64,000 bases of DNA from Odobenus rosmarus divergens (lineage: Eukaryota > Chordata > Mammalia > Carnivora > Odobenidae): assembly GCF_000321225.1 (NCBI RefSeq), contig NW_004450562.1:144227-208226 (forward strand), in the 5' to 3' direction. The notes below the pieces were generated by a model, which was given only the letters and a program-made list of their open reading frames with translations, had not been told where the DNA came from and ran no database searches. Shown piece after piece: positions 35,266 through 47,649 of this stretch (position 1 is its first letter; each line of letters begins with the position of its first letter). Both the position numbers and the translations under genes were made by a program.

Positions 35266-35604
35266 CCCTAGATATAAAGCAGTGAGAATAAAATAGACCC
35301 CCTCCCCCCAAATCTGCCTTCATGGAACTTAAATTCTAGCAATACCATTTTGACATATTGATCATGCCTTTTAGTGTGCTCATGTGAAACAGTTTTGCAC
35401 GTGGTACTGGGGACTTAGGAATCCTAATAAACAAATAGCACTCCTTTTTCCTGCTGGCATTCTTACCAACTAAGAAACAGGAAAAAGTATAAACATAAGG
35501 GAACCAGATTATAACTTTATTACTGATATAGACTAGGTTGGAAGATATAGTTGATATCTGTGAACAAATGGGGTTCATATCACTGAATAGAATTAAACAG
35601 ATTT

Positions 35605-35804
35605 GGGGCCCCTGGGTGGCTCAGTTGGTTAAGCGGCTGCCTTTGGCTCAGGTCATGATCCCAGGGTCCTGGGATCGAGCCCCACATCAGGTTCCCTGCT
35701 CAGCAGGAAGCCTGCTTCTCCTTCTCCCTCTGCCTGCCTCTCTGCCTACTTGTGCTCTCTATCTCTCTGTCAAATAAATAAAATCTTAAAAAAAAAAAAA
35801 AGAA
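35605..35804 (+). mobile_element. can-SINE with perfect 16-bp target duplication
   Basis: Flanked by agaattaaacagattt at 35589-35604 and 35805-35820. Confidence 0.93.
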
Positions 35805-35820
35805 AGAATTAAACAGATTT

Positions 35821-36866
35821 ATCCACCCTCAGGAACAGAGGAAAGCTTTCTTCCCTAAGGAAAGCTCACTTCTAAGATGGAAAGGGAAAAGCTGAGCAGA
35901 GCATATCTGGTTAACTTTTCCCAAATTTATCAGCCAGATAGATTATTCCCTTCTCCTGCAGTGAATACAAGGATGGGGAAAATCTAGAAGTGTTACACTG
36001 AGGTCTCCTCACATGGAAGGAAACATCAGCACCAAGGGAAATTCATTCCCTGCCCTTACCCCAGCACATGCCATTTATCATATTTGCCTATTTGAGCTAG
36101 AAAAAGAATGGTAACGAAAATAAAGAATTGAATTCTTTGTAAGCCAGCTAGTTTCTCTCTGCTTAATGATAGCTTCTGTGTGCCCCTAGTTCTAAGCAAT
36201 GTATTTATTTGAAATTCTTGGAGGAAAGTAGGATATTTGGTGGTTTAGCTAGAAAGAGAGCTTACAAAAATGGAGAAGGTGGTACAGTGTCTGATTCCCA
36301 TCAAGGGTTGAGCTCCTGCAAGAAATCCTAAGATTTCTCTGATACCACAGGAACATTTTTGGCCACAAGCACGGGGCAAAAATGTGGAGGGATTATGATC
36401 TCCTTAAGAAAACCCCATTGGGTGAAAATATGTGGAAAATACATGTAAATTAGGTTATTGCTCTCATTGCCAAAAGGTTTCCCCCTTTTAAATGTTTCAC
36501 CACAGCTTTCACCCAGTATATTTAAAATATGCTTTAATTTATGTGCAGCATTTCAAGAAAATAGTTATTCAGTAAGGCCATGGTGTACTTGCATTTTAAT
36601 ATTATAGAAATAATTTCTACATCACGTGAAGATAGTTGGATGGGTTTTTTCTGTATTTGGAGCTATGTTTGAAATGATTTAATTTAAGCCATCAAGGTAG
36701 CGTACTTGAAACTTACTTGGGGGGGGGCGGTCCTCAAAGAGATGGGTGGCCATCCTCCAGAGCACTGATAGACTCAGTGAGAGGCCCATCCCTTCGGACA
36801 TACATGTCACACATATGAAGACACCAGGACAGAGTAAATAAACAAGGGTTTCAAGAATGATCTTCA
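35821..36866. other. Intron, no recognised feature
   Basis: About 1 kb of DNAH12 intron 34395-37787 without an ORF, repeat or RNA gene that I can support, apart from a short G run near 36720. Confidence 0.6.
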
Positions 36867-37055
36867 GGGTGCCTGGGGGGCTCAGTCAGTTAAGCGACTG
36901 CCTTCGGCTCAGGTCATGATCCTGGAGTCTCGGGATCGAGTCCCGCATCGGGCTCCCCGCTCCCTCCCTCTGACCCTCCCCCCTCTCATGTGCTCTCTCT
37001 CTCTCTCATTTTCGCTCTCTCAAATAAATAAATAAATAAAATCTTTAAAAAAAAA
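36867..37055 (+). mobile_element. can-SINE
   Basis: Flanked by agaatgatcttca on both sides. 37056-37352 is unassigned intron. Confidence 0.9.
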
Positions 37056-37370
37056 GAATGATCTTCAAATGGAAAGTCATAAAATCAGGAACTATATATT
37101 GGGATTTATTCCTATCATAATAATTAATTATGCTTCTCGCACTGTAGTTTTAAGCATATGCCAGTGAGTCTACGGGATAACATTTAAAGTACTGAAGTTG
37201 TAAATATCTATGGACAACACCAAAGTATGAGTAGCCAATACTTTGGCAAATGGTAGAATTATTGCATTTTAACGAAGTTTAATATTGCAGTTTGTCTAGC
37301 TTTGGAGGTTTTAAGTCATAAGATTAATACTTTTTATAGTATGCATTGTTTTAGGTAGCATGTCTTTTTT

Positions 37371-37643
37371 ATTATTATTATTTTATTATGTTATGTTAGT
37401 CACCATACAATACTTCATTAGTTTTTGATGTGGTGATCCATGATCCATTGCTTTCGTATAACACCCAGTGCTCCATGCAGTACGTGCCCTCCTTAATACC
37501 CACCACCAGGCTAACCAATCCCCCCCGCTGCCCCGCAAAACCCTGTTTGTCTCTCAGAGTCCATAGTTCTCTCGTGGTTCATCTCTCCCTCCAATTCCGC
37601 CCCCCTCTTCATTTTTCCCTTCCTTCTCCTACTGTCCTCCATG
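37371..37643 (-). mobile_element. 5'-truncated L1 tail
   Basis: L1 3' UTR (catacaatacttcattagtt) flanked by perfect 18-bp aggtagcatgtctttttt at 37353-37370 and 37644-37661. It ends 145 bp before DNAH12 exon H. Confidence 0.92.
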
Positions 37644-37787
37644 AGGTAGCATGTCTTTTTTAAATAGAAGTTTACAGAAATATATGACCATAGAATCTTA
37701 CAATGAAAAAAGATTGTTGATTCCCCTGATCTTACTGATGGAAATCTGATTAGAATTTTTTCTTGTTGTGTAATTTTTATACTCAAG

Positions 37788-37925
37788 ACATGGGAGAAGT
37801 TGCTGTTTGGAGTTTGTTTTTTTCATGCCCTTGTACAAGAGAGAAAGAAATTTGGTCCTCTTGGTTGGAATATTCCATATGGATTTAATGAATCAGACTT
37901 ACGCATCAGTATTCGACAACTACAG
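37788..37925 (+). CDS. DNAH12: DNAH12 coding exon H (AAA6 lid)
   Basis: Acceptor ...atactcaAG, donor GTAAAA; 46 codons, phase 0. It reads [20 protein letters not shown], then [20 protein letters not shown], a signature of the lid after AAA6. Confidence 0.94.
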
Positions 37926-38784
37926 GTAAAATTAGAAAGAAATTAACATTGATGGAGGATCACTGTGTGTCAGGCCCTAGACAACTCCCTTTGCTTAAAA
38001 TAAACTTAATCCTCCCAACATCACTAGTAGGTGGGTAGATCGTAGTAAAAATTATAACTGTGGTTTATGAAGCACTATCTCTGTGGATTTTTTCTGCTGT
38101 AAGTAATGGAAAACCTGATTGAAACTGGCTTAAACCATAATGAAACTTACTATCTCACATAAAAAAGTAGTACAAAAGGAAGGACAGGCTCTGGAGTTGG
38201 TTGACTGAGCAAGTGTTGTCATCAAGGACCCTGGTTCTTTCTGTCTTTCTGCAGTGCCCTCCTCAAGTGTTGGCTTTAGAGAGGTCCTTAACTATACTCT
38301 CTTCCTCCGCTCAGTCAAAGCTACAGTTCAGCTCTATCAATCAAAAGAAATAGGCTGCCTACTTTAAGTAGAAAAGGAATTTATTGAAAGAATATTTGGG
38401 TACATCATAGAATCCCTAAGATGGCTGGAGAGCCAAGGCATCCAGAGTCATATCTAGAACTCACCATGTCTTGGTAAGAGCAGATCCTCAACCCTGGTTG
38501 AATAATCAACACCACAGCTCACATAGCTGCCACACAGACTCTGTCTACTGTAAGCCCCATGATGTCATCAAAAAAGATTCTTTGCTAATCCTGCTTTTTT
38601 GTGCACTACACCTCAGTTCGAAGTCTAACTCACAGGTCTAAGGTGTAATTATAAAGGAGGCTGGAAAATGCGTGTTTGGGTTTTCCAGTTTCTATAGACT
38701 TACAAAATAAGACATTTAAATAGTCAGCAGTCCCCCAGAAAAAAAAAATATCTGCTATAAATTCCTGCTAACTCAGATTTTGAA

Positions 38785-38935
38785 GTAGGCACATTATTTA
38801 CATTAATTCGAAGCAACTCTATAAGGTTGGTATTATCCCTATTTTTGAGAAAAACAAAGCTAAGAAGTGAGCTTGCCCATTGAGATAGGATTTGAACTCC
38901 AGTCTGTCCAACTCCAGTACTTTCCCCATTATTTC
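38785..38935 (-). repeat. MIR fragment, antisense
   Basis: 'aagtaggcacattatttaca', 'aggatttgaactccagtctg' match reverse MIR. The rest of intron 37926-41021 up to 40258 shows no gene; 38080-38350 may be another ancient repeat. Confidence 0.6.
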
Positions 38936-40258
38936 TATCATATTTTACCAAATATAGTAATCCAGCTGGACAACCACAGAGTGTTAATGCATTTCTGCTT
39001 CTTTGCTGTGACAAGAGCCTTTGTGACATGGGGCCTCATAAAGGGAAATGGGAAGTGTTGATAAAGCCCAATTAGGTTTCACTCAGGTGGGGCTTTATAA
39101 GGCTATGAATATTTAATCATGTTTATACCATAACTGATAATTTTTATAGAAACTTTTGATATTTATCAACTCTTTTTCTTTCCTGTAAGCAAGGCAGAAA
39201 CCTAATTAGAACAAACCTGTCAATTTGAAAATCCTTGGACAACTGATGAAATTGGTGCTTATAGAATTATAATTACATGACGAAATTACATTGATTTTAA
39301 ACATTCGTTTTAAGAACAATTTAGTTGATATAGCCTAAGCTTGGAGAACATTTTGCTAATATCATCCTACTGCAGATAACCAGTCAACTTGAGAGTTCTC
39401 TTCTGGCCAGGCCCCAGCCTGTAGCCTCTGGTGTCATCAACCCTCCTAACCCCAACATTGGAGCTGGCAGGCATAGATTAAATCCTCTTTTATATCATCA
39501 AGAACTGGGTACTTGAGGGGGGATCAGTCTTTAAACCATCTTCACCTGGTCCTACCAGCAGGCTACCTCTTGCCTCCAGCGAACTTACGGCTAAGTAGTA
39601 GACAACCAAGGAATACTTGTTAGTCTCTGTGTCTTGCATATGCCACAAATTTAACATGAATTTCTCTTGGGGTCTCTTCCTTCAGTTTTGGGAAGGGGGG
39701 AAACCCAGTTTAACATACCTTTCCCTCCCCCAAAGATAAGAAAGGGAGAAACTTTTCTCTTTCACCACAAAAGATGACCTTCCGTCTCCTGCTCATATCT
39801 CTTGACGCTTCTCTTCCTCCCGAAAACATGGGAGTCTCAAACAAAGAACGATACCTTCTTTTAACTTGGCTCTGGATAATTTGGAAATATTTTTTCTTAA
39901 CTGTGCATCATTTCTGTTATAATTCCTGTACTATTAGGTAAGTTTTGGGGGCAGGAAAAGTTCTCATCCAGTAACTTATACCATCCTAATACATATATTA
40001 CCAAAAATTCCTGTCTATGGGAAAAAGTAAAGGATCTGGAACTGGAAGAAATAAATTCAGGCCTTCATATCATTTCACATTTCCCAGACTCAGCTTCCTA
40101 CCTGACAGGGTTATCAGGAGATAAGTAAGATAATGTAAAAGCTATGCAAATAGTAGTCTTTATTACTGTTTTAAATGTTGTCATATTGTGTGAACCAGGC
40201 TTTGGCACTAAAATTTGGGATTGCTTTGTTTTAATCACATTGCAAACAGTGCCCTAAG

Positions 40259-40464
40259 TCAGGCACCTGGTTCTCAGCCTTGGCGCAATTGGCATTTGGG
40301 GCCAGATAGCTCCTTGCTGTGGGCAGCTGGCCTGGGCACTGTTCAGCGGCATCTAAACTTCTGCCCACTAGATGACAGTAGCACCCCCAACCACCAATCT
40401 AAAATGTCCCCAAATATTGCCAAAGGTCCCCTAAGGGACAAAACTGCCCCAATTAACAACCAGT
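40259..40464. mobile_element. MER5-like hAT DNA transposon
   Basis: Ends caggcacctggttctcagcc and caattaacaaccagtg with the typical 'gcatttggggccagatagct' core. The 8-bp flanks gccctaag / gccctaaa fit hAT target duplication. Confidence 0.7.
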
Positions 40465-40631
40465 GCCCTAAAACAAGATTTATTCAAATTCATATGAAAA
40501 ATCCTTGGTAACTTTAATGTCATCCTTTTTGTTAAATGTTTTTCTTATTACAGAAGCAATACATGTTTATTCCCCCAGCCCTAAAATTGGAAGATGCAGA
40601 TAAGCAAAGTAATTTAAAATAAACACTAACA

Positions 40632-40832
40632 GGACACCCGGGTGGCTCAGTCATCTGGGTAAGCGTCTGACTCTTGATTTCCGCTTAGGTCGTGATCTCA
40701 GGATCGTGAGATCGAGCCTCACGTCGGGCTCTGCGCTGGGCGTGCAGTCTGCTTAAGATTCTCTCTCTCTCCTTCTGTCCCCCCTCCCCATTCTCTCTCT
40801 CTCTCTCAAAAAGAAAGGTAAAATAAAATAAA
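40632..40832 (+). mobile_element. can-SINE
   Basis: Head ggacacccgggtggctcag; flanks aataaacactaaca on both sides. Confidence 0.88.
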
Positions 40833-41021
40833 AAATAAACACTAACAATCCTAGCCTTCCAAAGGTAAGTTGTGATGATAGTTCGCTCAACCCCACTTCT
40901 GTGCATGTAGATGGATAGATGATTGAGAGAGAGAGATAGGTATTTAATGTCATTTTAAAATGGAAATGAAGTAAAAAAAAAACTTGAAGGTTTTTCTCAT
41001 TTTATTTTTCCTTTGTTTCAG

Positions 41022-41255
41022 TTATTTATAAATGAATATAATACAGTTCCATTTGAAGCTATCTCCTATCTGACCGGGGAATGTAACTATGGTGGAAGGG
41101 TGACAGACGATTGGGACAGACGCCTCCTCTTAACCACGCTGGCTGACTTTTATAACCCACAAATCATCGAAAACCCTCATTACAAGTTTTCTCCCAGTGG
41201 AAACTATTTTGCGCCTCCCAAAGGCACCTACGATGAGTACATTGAATTCATTAAG
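41022..41255 (+). CDS. DNAH12: DNAH12 coding exon I (AAA6 lid, GGRVTDDWDRR)
   Basis: Acceptor ...ctttgtttcAG, donor GTAACT; 78 codons, phase 0. It reads LFINEYNTVPFEAISYLTGE, CNYGGRVTDDWDRRLL, then YKFSPSGNYFAPPKGTYDEY. The GGRVTDDWDRR core is essentially invariant in axonemal dyneins. The frame stays open past the donor to 41315; that part has no dynein similarity. Confidence 0.95.
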
Positions 41256-41537
41256 GTAACTGATGTCACTGAAAATAGGGTTAGATTTAAGTGTGATTTT
41301 TCTAAAAGCAAATAATGAAATGTTCCCCTGTAATGTAGAGGGCTAGACAAGTAGTATGGTTTCAGTCAACTTCCAGTATCTTTTGTTTCTGGCCATTACT
41401 GAAAATTGGAAGAGTTTGATTCCTCCGTGCTTAATGTGTAGTTGATTTTTAACCCTTTTTGGTCTGCATGCTTTTACACCTTATGAATTAACGTAGCTGG
41501 TGGAAATATGATGCTTGCTTCATCTGTTTTCTGGTAG

Positions 41538-41726
41538 AATCTCCCATTTACTCAACACCCTGAGATATTTGGATTACATGAAAATGTCGATATTTCCAAA
41601 GATCTGCAACAAACAAAAGTCCTCTTTGAGTCCTTGCTCCTCACCCAGGGAGGCTCCAAACAGACAGGATCCTCAGGAAGTGCTGACCAGATTCTATTAG
41701 AAATCACCAAAGATATTCTCAAGAAG
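41538..41726 (+). CDS. DNAH12: DNAH12 coding exon J (C-terminal domain start)
   Basis: Acceptor ...ttctggtAG, donor GTAATG; 63 codons, phase 0. It reads NLPFTQHPEIFGLHENVDIS, matching the dynein 'P...PE.FGLH.NA.I.' motif that opens the C-terminal domain, then FESLLLTQGGSKQTGSSGSA, a low-complexity loop typical of this position. Confidence 0.94.
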
Positions 41727-41799
41727 GTAATGTTTAGTTTAAAATATGTTGCTTATCCTGTAAATTAAAATGGTACTGAATTGACAATCTGAAGACTCC

Positions 41800-41980
41800 A
41801 TTTGGCAGCATTAGGACCTTGAGTGAGAAACTTTTTGCCTTTCTGAGCCTTAGTTCTCAAATCTGTAAAGTGGTGGTCATAGTACCAACAGTATAAGGTT
41901 CTTGTGAACATCTAAGAGGTCATGAATTTAAAGTGCTCTGCATGATGCCTGGCACAATGTAAGTTCTTAGTAACTACAGT
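41800..41980 (+). repeat. MIR fragment
   Basis: 'ctcaaatctgtaaagtggtg' and 'gcatgatgcctggcacaatg' match MIR. 41981-43135 of this intron holds nothing I can name. Confidence 0.7.
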
Positions 41981-43135
41981 TGTGGATGAGCTAATGAACA
42001 TGTGACTTATTATCATTTCCAAACAAAGATAATGGATCTACTTTTTAAAAACTGGAGGAAATGGTCTGAACTTGCTGGTTCAAGGGATGAATGGTTTTTA
42101 ATCCACACCTTAGGGAAGGGGCACAGGAAGTAAGATCAGCACTAAATTAGCAACTACAGCTTTTTTTTATTTCTCTTCATACTATATGTAGCCCAAAATA
42201 CTTAGCCTACCAGGTAAAGTGGAATGATACTCTTTCTTCTTACCTTTTTTCTGTGTCTTAAATTCAACAAGGAACTACTAAGGGAACTTTAAAAAGATTA
42301 TGGTCATAAGTGGATCTTCACAATTCCCCTCCAGGGTAAATGCTATAATTAGCCCCATATTTCAGTATCAGGTGTTCTAACAGAGCAGAGCCTGACCCAC
42401 GGTCCACCTGCCTTGAAAGCCCATGGACAGCGCCACTCCTCTCCACTGCGTTGGTGGCCTTGCCCTTACACCACTCCTAAGGAGAGCCTCCGCACTGTGT
42501 GCCCAGCTGCGGCCACAGGTGAAAGCAAGCTAGCCTCCTCCCACACTGTCCCAGACTGCTGCGTCTGCGCTCTGAGTCTCCTCACCCGTGGCCCCTCACT
42601 GTTTCTGCAGTTTGTCTCTGGGGGGAAGGTTCTCACTCTTGCAGAATAGTGGCTCTTACGTGGTCCTGAAGAGGAAGTTAGCTGGCAGTGGCATTTGGGA
42701 ATGTATTTGGGGAAAAGGGGCTGTGCTGAGCCAAAGAGTCCTTGAGTGACACCACCTAGTGTGACTCTGGGCAGTTCAGCTTTCTTAGTTCGGGACCTCC
42801 CTGACTGGGAAGCTTCTTTGCCTTGGAGTGTGAATTCCAATGTCTTGAGGCTTGATTATCAGTCCCAAAGTCCCCTTCACTTCTCAAGCATCTCTGAGGT
42901 GCCTCATAGAAAGCAAACACTTGATGCCTTCTCTCTCCCTATTCCTTGGAACCCTGATGCAGTCACACATTAATTATCTGGAAGTGGGGTAGGCTAAGCT
43001 ATTTGGAGCCAGTTGATAATTGATTGGAAATAAATATAAAACTGTTAGGAAATGGCAAATCAGTTTTATCAATGAAAAATTAGATTCAGCTTACAAAAGG
43101 AAATTACACAACATTTCAGAAATATATATCTTCTG

Positions 43136-43735
43136 CAAAGTGCTATAGCCTGTAGTAAAGAGCATGGGCTTTGCAGTTAGAGACCTGTGGATTTAAACAG
43201 ATCACCTTTTGGCTGTGTGCCCTTGGGCAGTTACTCAACCTCTCTGTACAGTTGACCCTGAACAACACAGGTTTGAACTGCACAGATCCACTTATATGTG
43301 AATTTTTTTGATAAATACGGCACAGTACTGTAAATGTATCTTCTCTTCCTTAAGATTTTCTTAATAACATTTTCTTTTCTCTAGCTTACTGTATTGTAAG
43401 AATACAGTCTATAATATATATGACATACAAAATATGTGTTAATTGACTGTTTACGTTATTGGCAAGGCTTCCGGTCAGTTGTAGGTTATTAGTAAAGTTT
43501 TTGGAGAGTCGAACTTATACATGGATTTTTGACTATGTGGGGGGTGGGGGGGGCAACGCTCTAACCCCTGCATTGTTCAAGGGTCAACTGTACTTGAATA
43601 TCCTCATCTGTAAAATGGAGATGACAATAGCCCCCTGAGAGTACATGGTTAGGATTACATGAAATAATGTATGGAAAGCAGTTAGCACAACGCCTAGCCC
43701 ATAGTAACTGCTTAGTGTTAGCTACTAGTGATGTG
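43136..43735 (+). repeat. MIR split by a Tigger element
   Basis: Left half to 43248 (gagcatgggctttgcagtta, ttgggcagttactcaacctc) and right half from 43591 (cctcatctgtaaaatggaga, acgcctagcccatagtaact) join into one MIR when the insert is removed. Confidence 0.82.
43249..43590. mobile_element. Tigger-type (Tc1/mariner) non-autonomous DNA transposon
   Basis: Ends cagttgaccctgaacaacac and tgttcaagggtcaactg are inverted repeats; TA dinucleotides flank both ends (43247-43248, 43591-43592), the mariner-superfamily target duplication. Confidence 0.85.
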
Positions 43736-43801
43736 ATAGCTGAATGAAACGAATTATCCATTCTGAGAGTAATATGTGATCTTCAAAATCTATTTTCTTA
43801 G

Positions 43802-43905
43802 CTACCAAATGATTTTGACATTGAATTAGCACTACTGAAGTTTCCTGTGAGCTATGAAGAGAGCATGAATACCGTGTTAGTACAAGAAATGGAAAGATTT
43901 AACAA
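43802..43905 (+). CDS. DNAH12: DNAH12 coding exon K
   Basis: Acceptor ...tattttcttAG, donor GTAAGG. It reads [20 protein letters not shown], then [13 protein letters not shown]; 'Y.[11 protein letters not shown].RfN' is conserved in dynein C-terminal domains. Ends with AA of a split asparagine codon. Confidence 0.94.
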
Positions 43906-45048
43906 GTAAGGATCTATCTCCCCAGTGGTTCAGAAAACAACCAAAGTTGATTTAAAAAAAAAAAAAGACACACTGGTATTGAATTAAAATTTTAAGAAAA
44001 ACTTATCAAAACCTGCCATTTCCTTAGGATCCAGCCCCACTCTTTAAAGTTGTATAATCTTCTGCCGCAGAAGTGAAGATATCTTTTAGAATGCAAAAGT
44101 GATGACGGAAATGAGATCTGTTTTTACTGGTGAAAATATTCATTAGTCATAATTCTCACCACCCGTTACTGTTCTCCTCAGGAACTAAAGACCAAATGAG
44201 CCAATGACAAGTCTTTTGTCATTATTCTGCCACTTGATGCATATATACCTCCCTTTTCTTCCTTAGTCCAACCTAGGTCGATTAGGTATCCCACAATAGT
44301 GAACAAATTATTTGCTTTGAATATTTTAATTGAATTTTCTACAATTCAATACTGGCTTAAGGAATGGAGAAATTGTTTTGATTATGAATTTTCTAAGGTG
44401 TTTTCAAGTTTATTTGGGTTTCTGGACTTGTTGACACTTAAAAATATATTAAAACACTGTGATGCCTTAATTCAGTATTTTTTATACAAAGACCATATGT
44501 ATTTATATGTAATAGTATACTGTCTCTCAGTCTCTCAGTTGCTTAGGCTTCTAGCCTAAAACCCTCAGCTCAGGTCTATTTACAGTGTTCTTAGCAGTTT
44601 GGGTCTATGTGGGAAGCAAAGTATTTGCAAGTATATCCATGAATATATGCTTTATGCTTTAAGGAATTATTTCACAAATTTCAGCCTTTGGATTACACCT
44701 TTATAACTTTTTCGGTATTTGCATGTCACCCTGTAACATTATTTACCTGATATTTTTCCTAAAATCATTCTCTGCTTAAATTAGCCTGGTCTTAAACCAT
44801 AATACCCAGAAAGCAACAACTTTGATATGCTTGTTGTATTATTTTCTATATTATGTAGTGATTAAAACAAAAAACGTTCATCCAAGTATCACCTAAAAGT
44901 ACCTTCCATTACCAACTGGGAGGTGACTCCATTTGGGGAAACACTTCCATAAAACTGTGAATGAGATTTCAGCTACTTCTTCTGGAAAGACAGTACATTG
45001 ATATTTACCCTCATATGTACATTGATGAAATGATTTCTTTCTTTGCAG
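43906..45048. other. DNAH12 intron, no recognised feature
   Basis: AT-rich intron; short open frames here have no similarity I recognise. Confidence 0.6.
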
Positions 45049-45253
45049 TTTAATTAAAACTATACGCAACACTCTACAGGACCTTGAAAAAGCTATTAAG
45101 GGCGTGGTTGTAATGGATTCTGCACTGGAGGCATTCTCTGGCAGTCTGCTTGTTGGAAAGGTTCCAGAAATATGGGCTGCACGATCATACCCAAGTCTTA
45201 AACCCCTAGCAAGTTATATCACAGATTTTCTAGCCCGGTTGAACTTTTTACAG
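45049..45253 (+). CDS. DNAH12: DNAH12 coding exon L
   Basis: Acceptor ...tttctttgcAG, donor GTAAAA. It completes N then reads LIKTIRNTLQDLEKAIKGVV, VMDSALEAFSGSLLVGKVPE and WAARSYPSLKPLASYITDF, all standard C-terminal domain blocks ('L.kaikGlvvMs..Le.....l..g.vP..W...sYpslKpL'). Confidence 0.95.
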
Positions 45254-45412
45254 GTAAAAGATCATGTAATTTATATATATATATATAAAATTTTATTTTT
45301 TGATTGACTGGAGAGAGATTAGAAACACTCTGGTCACTTGAATGTCTCTGAGTTGAGCAATGTGGTTAGCAGTCATGGTAATCTAACCGAACTTTTAGAA
45401 TATTGAAAATAC

Positions 45413-45597
45413 GGGCGCGTGGGTGGCTCAGTGGGTTAAGCATCTGCCTTCAGCTCAGGTCATGATCCCAGGGTCCTGGGATCGAGTCCCACATTGGGCT
45501 CCCTGCTCAGCAGGGAGTCTGCTTCTCCCTCTCCCTTGGTCCCTCCCCCTGCTTGTGCTCTCTCTCTCTCAAATAAATAACATTTTTAAAAGAAAAA
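45413..45597 (+). mobile_element. can-SINE, first of a head-to-tail pair
   Basis: Head acgggcgcgtgggtggctca, tail aaataaataacatttt. Confidence 0.88.
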
Positions 45598-45620
45598 AAT
45601 ATTAAAAATAACATATTTCA

Positions 45621-45804
45621 GGGGCACCTGAGTGGCTCAGTCGATTAAGCATCTGCCTTCAGCTCAGGTCATGATCCCGGGGTCCTGGGATTGAGTCCCA
45701 CATCGGGCTCCCTGCTCATTCTCCCTCTCCCACTCCCCCTGCTTGTATTCCCTCTCTCGCTGTGTCTCTCTGTGTCAAATAAATAAATAAAATCTTTAAA
45801 AAAA
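45621..45804 (+). mobile_element. can-SINE, second of a head-to-tail pair
   Basis: Flanked by aataacatatttca at 45607-45620 and about 45805-45818; inserted just past the tail of the 45413 copy. Confidence 0.9.
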
Positions 45805-46199
45805 ATAACATATTTCAAAGTACTGAGGAGAAAGTTAAAATTTTACTTTACTCAAGTCCAAGTAATAGGTGACATATTTTTTTAAGATTCTAGGTTTGTG
45901 GCTCTCTGAGACCACATACTTGGTCTTGTCATTTTAATACTGGTGGTAAATCACAAAAAGAACCCAAGATTTGGATTTACCAATAACTGGCCATTGTCTT
46001 AAAATCAGTTGCTTCTTATCCTTTATCTCATAAAAGGGAAAAGTTGAGTGCTTTGAAATCTCTACCCCGCATCCCAAAACACACACATAAAGGATGTTCA
46101 GGGCACTCTCTCCTCCCCAGCAACTCAGCTTGCCCCCATCCTATGGTTAATGTTTATGTGGGGGTAAGAAGTGGGAAGAGCCCCCAAAATACTTTTTGG

Positions 46200-47000
46200 A
46201 AATTCACATTAGGTATATGACCTCTCCGTGTTCAGTTGCCTTTCTATTACACAAGAGCTTTATTTGTTTCACTGTGGAAGCTAATCATAAAATAGCCAGT
46301 GCTTATGAAGATGTGGAGAGAGAGGCTTTCTTATTCACCCCTTTTTAATTTTTACCAATCTGATAGATGAACCAGTCTTATTGTTTCAATCTGCCTTTTT
46401 TTTGAGAGAGAGAGAGAGAGAGTGTGTATGTGGGGGAGGGGCAGAGGGAGAGGGAGAGAGAATCTCAAGGAGACTCCCCACTGAGCAGGGAGCCCAATAC
46501 AAGGTAGATCCCACGACCCTGAGACCATGACCTGAGCTGAAATCAGGAGTCGGATGCTTAACCGACTGAGCCACCCAGATGCCCCATTTTTTTTTTTTTA
46601 ATAATTAGTGAGCTTGTGCTTCTTCTGGTATGTGTGCTTGCCATTTGTATTTCTCCTGTGAATTGCCTCTTCATCTCCTTGGCCCATTTTTCTTCTTGGC
46701 TGTTTCTGAAAAATTAATTTATAGGAGATTTTTGTGTAGATTTTACATTTAACAACAACAACAACAAACAGTCCAGAAAACAGGGGTTTTCAGTGTTCAG
46801 GGTGTAGAAGAGATGCCACTTAACAGTTTTCTCATCCATAAAATGGTCAATTTTATCTCACAGGGTGACAGTCCCATGGTATTGGTAAGAACTCAGTAAA
46901 AGTAGATTATTCTTTTGTAATATCATAACTTGTTGAACTTTATCAAATGCCTTTGCAGCATTTATTGCTGATGATGTGACTTCTTTTTCTTCTTGACTTT
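46200..47000 (-). mobile_element. Old L1M-type ORF2 fragments
   Basis: Antisense ORF2-like pieces (tgatagatgaaccagtctta, cttggcccatttttcttctt, tttatcaaatgcctttgcag) around a SINE. Diverged. Confidence 0.45.
46394..46584 (-). mobile_element. can-SINE, inverted
   Basis: Starts tttttttgagagagagagag and ends gagccacccagatgcccc. Confidence 0.87.
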
Positions 47001-47002
47001 AA

Positions 47003-47155
47003 GCAAGATGTTATTCATCTTTCTGCACTCCAGTTTCCTCATCTGTAAAATGGGAGGAATAACTCACTGAGTTATTTTGTGAACCAAATGAGGTGATGCA
47101 TGTAAAGTGCTGAGCATAGTGCCTGGCATGCACTAAGCACCCAGTAAATGGTAGC
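47003..47155 (+). repeat. MIR fragment
   Basis: 'gtttcctcatctgtaaaatg' and 'agtgcctggcatgcactaag' match MIR well. Confidence 0.8.
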
Positions 47156-47351
47156 TAATTCAGAAACCCTATACAAGTCGCTGACCCAGACACTCGTGAC
47201 ATTCTTGGCTAAACGAAGCCCTGGAGTGAGCCAGGGAATTTTCTATACACTCGCCTTCTGGGTTCTGACAGCTTTTTTGTGCATGGTGCCAGTTCTGCCT
47301 GGCTTGTGTCCTTTCCAAGGTCCATCTCTTTTTCCACCTCTTCTTTTATTT

Positions 47352-47541
47352 TTTATTTTTAAGATTTATTTATTTATTTGAGAGAGACAGCATGGGGGGG
47401 CAGAGGGAAAGAATCTCAAGCAGACGCCCTGCTGAGCGTGCCCCCACCCCCAGTGCCAGGCTCGATCTCACAACCCTGAGATCATGACCTGAGTGGAAAT
47501 CAAGAGTCGGATGCTTAACCTGCTGAGCCACCCAGGCGCCC
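47352..47541 (-). mobile_element. can-SINE, inverted
   Basis: Starts ttatttttaagatttattta and ends gagccacccaggcgcccc; flank ctccacctc repeats tccacctct. Confidence 0.88.
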
Positions 47542-47649
47542 CTCCACCTCCTCCTGATTTGATAATTACACTGTTGCAACATCTCTAGCACAAGTCTGGT
47601 CTCTTCCTCCCAGGAAGCAAAGCTGGCTTCCCACAGTGCACTGCTCGCT

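Noticed and set aside
42413..42840. GC-richer block with opposing 78- and 124-codon frames
   Set aside because: Composition explains the open frames; no domain or conserved motif seen. It may be an old repeat I could not name.
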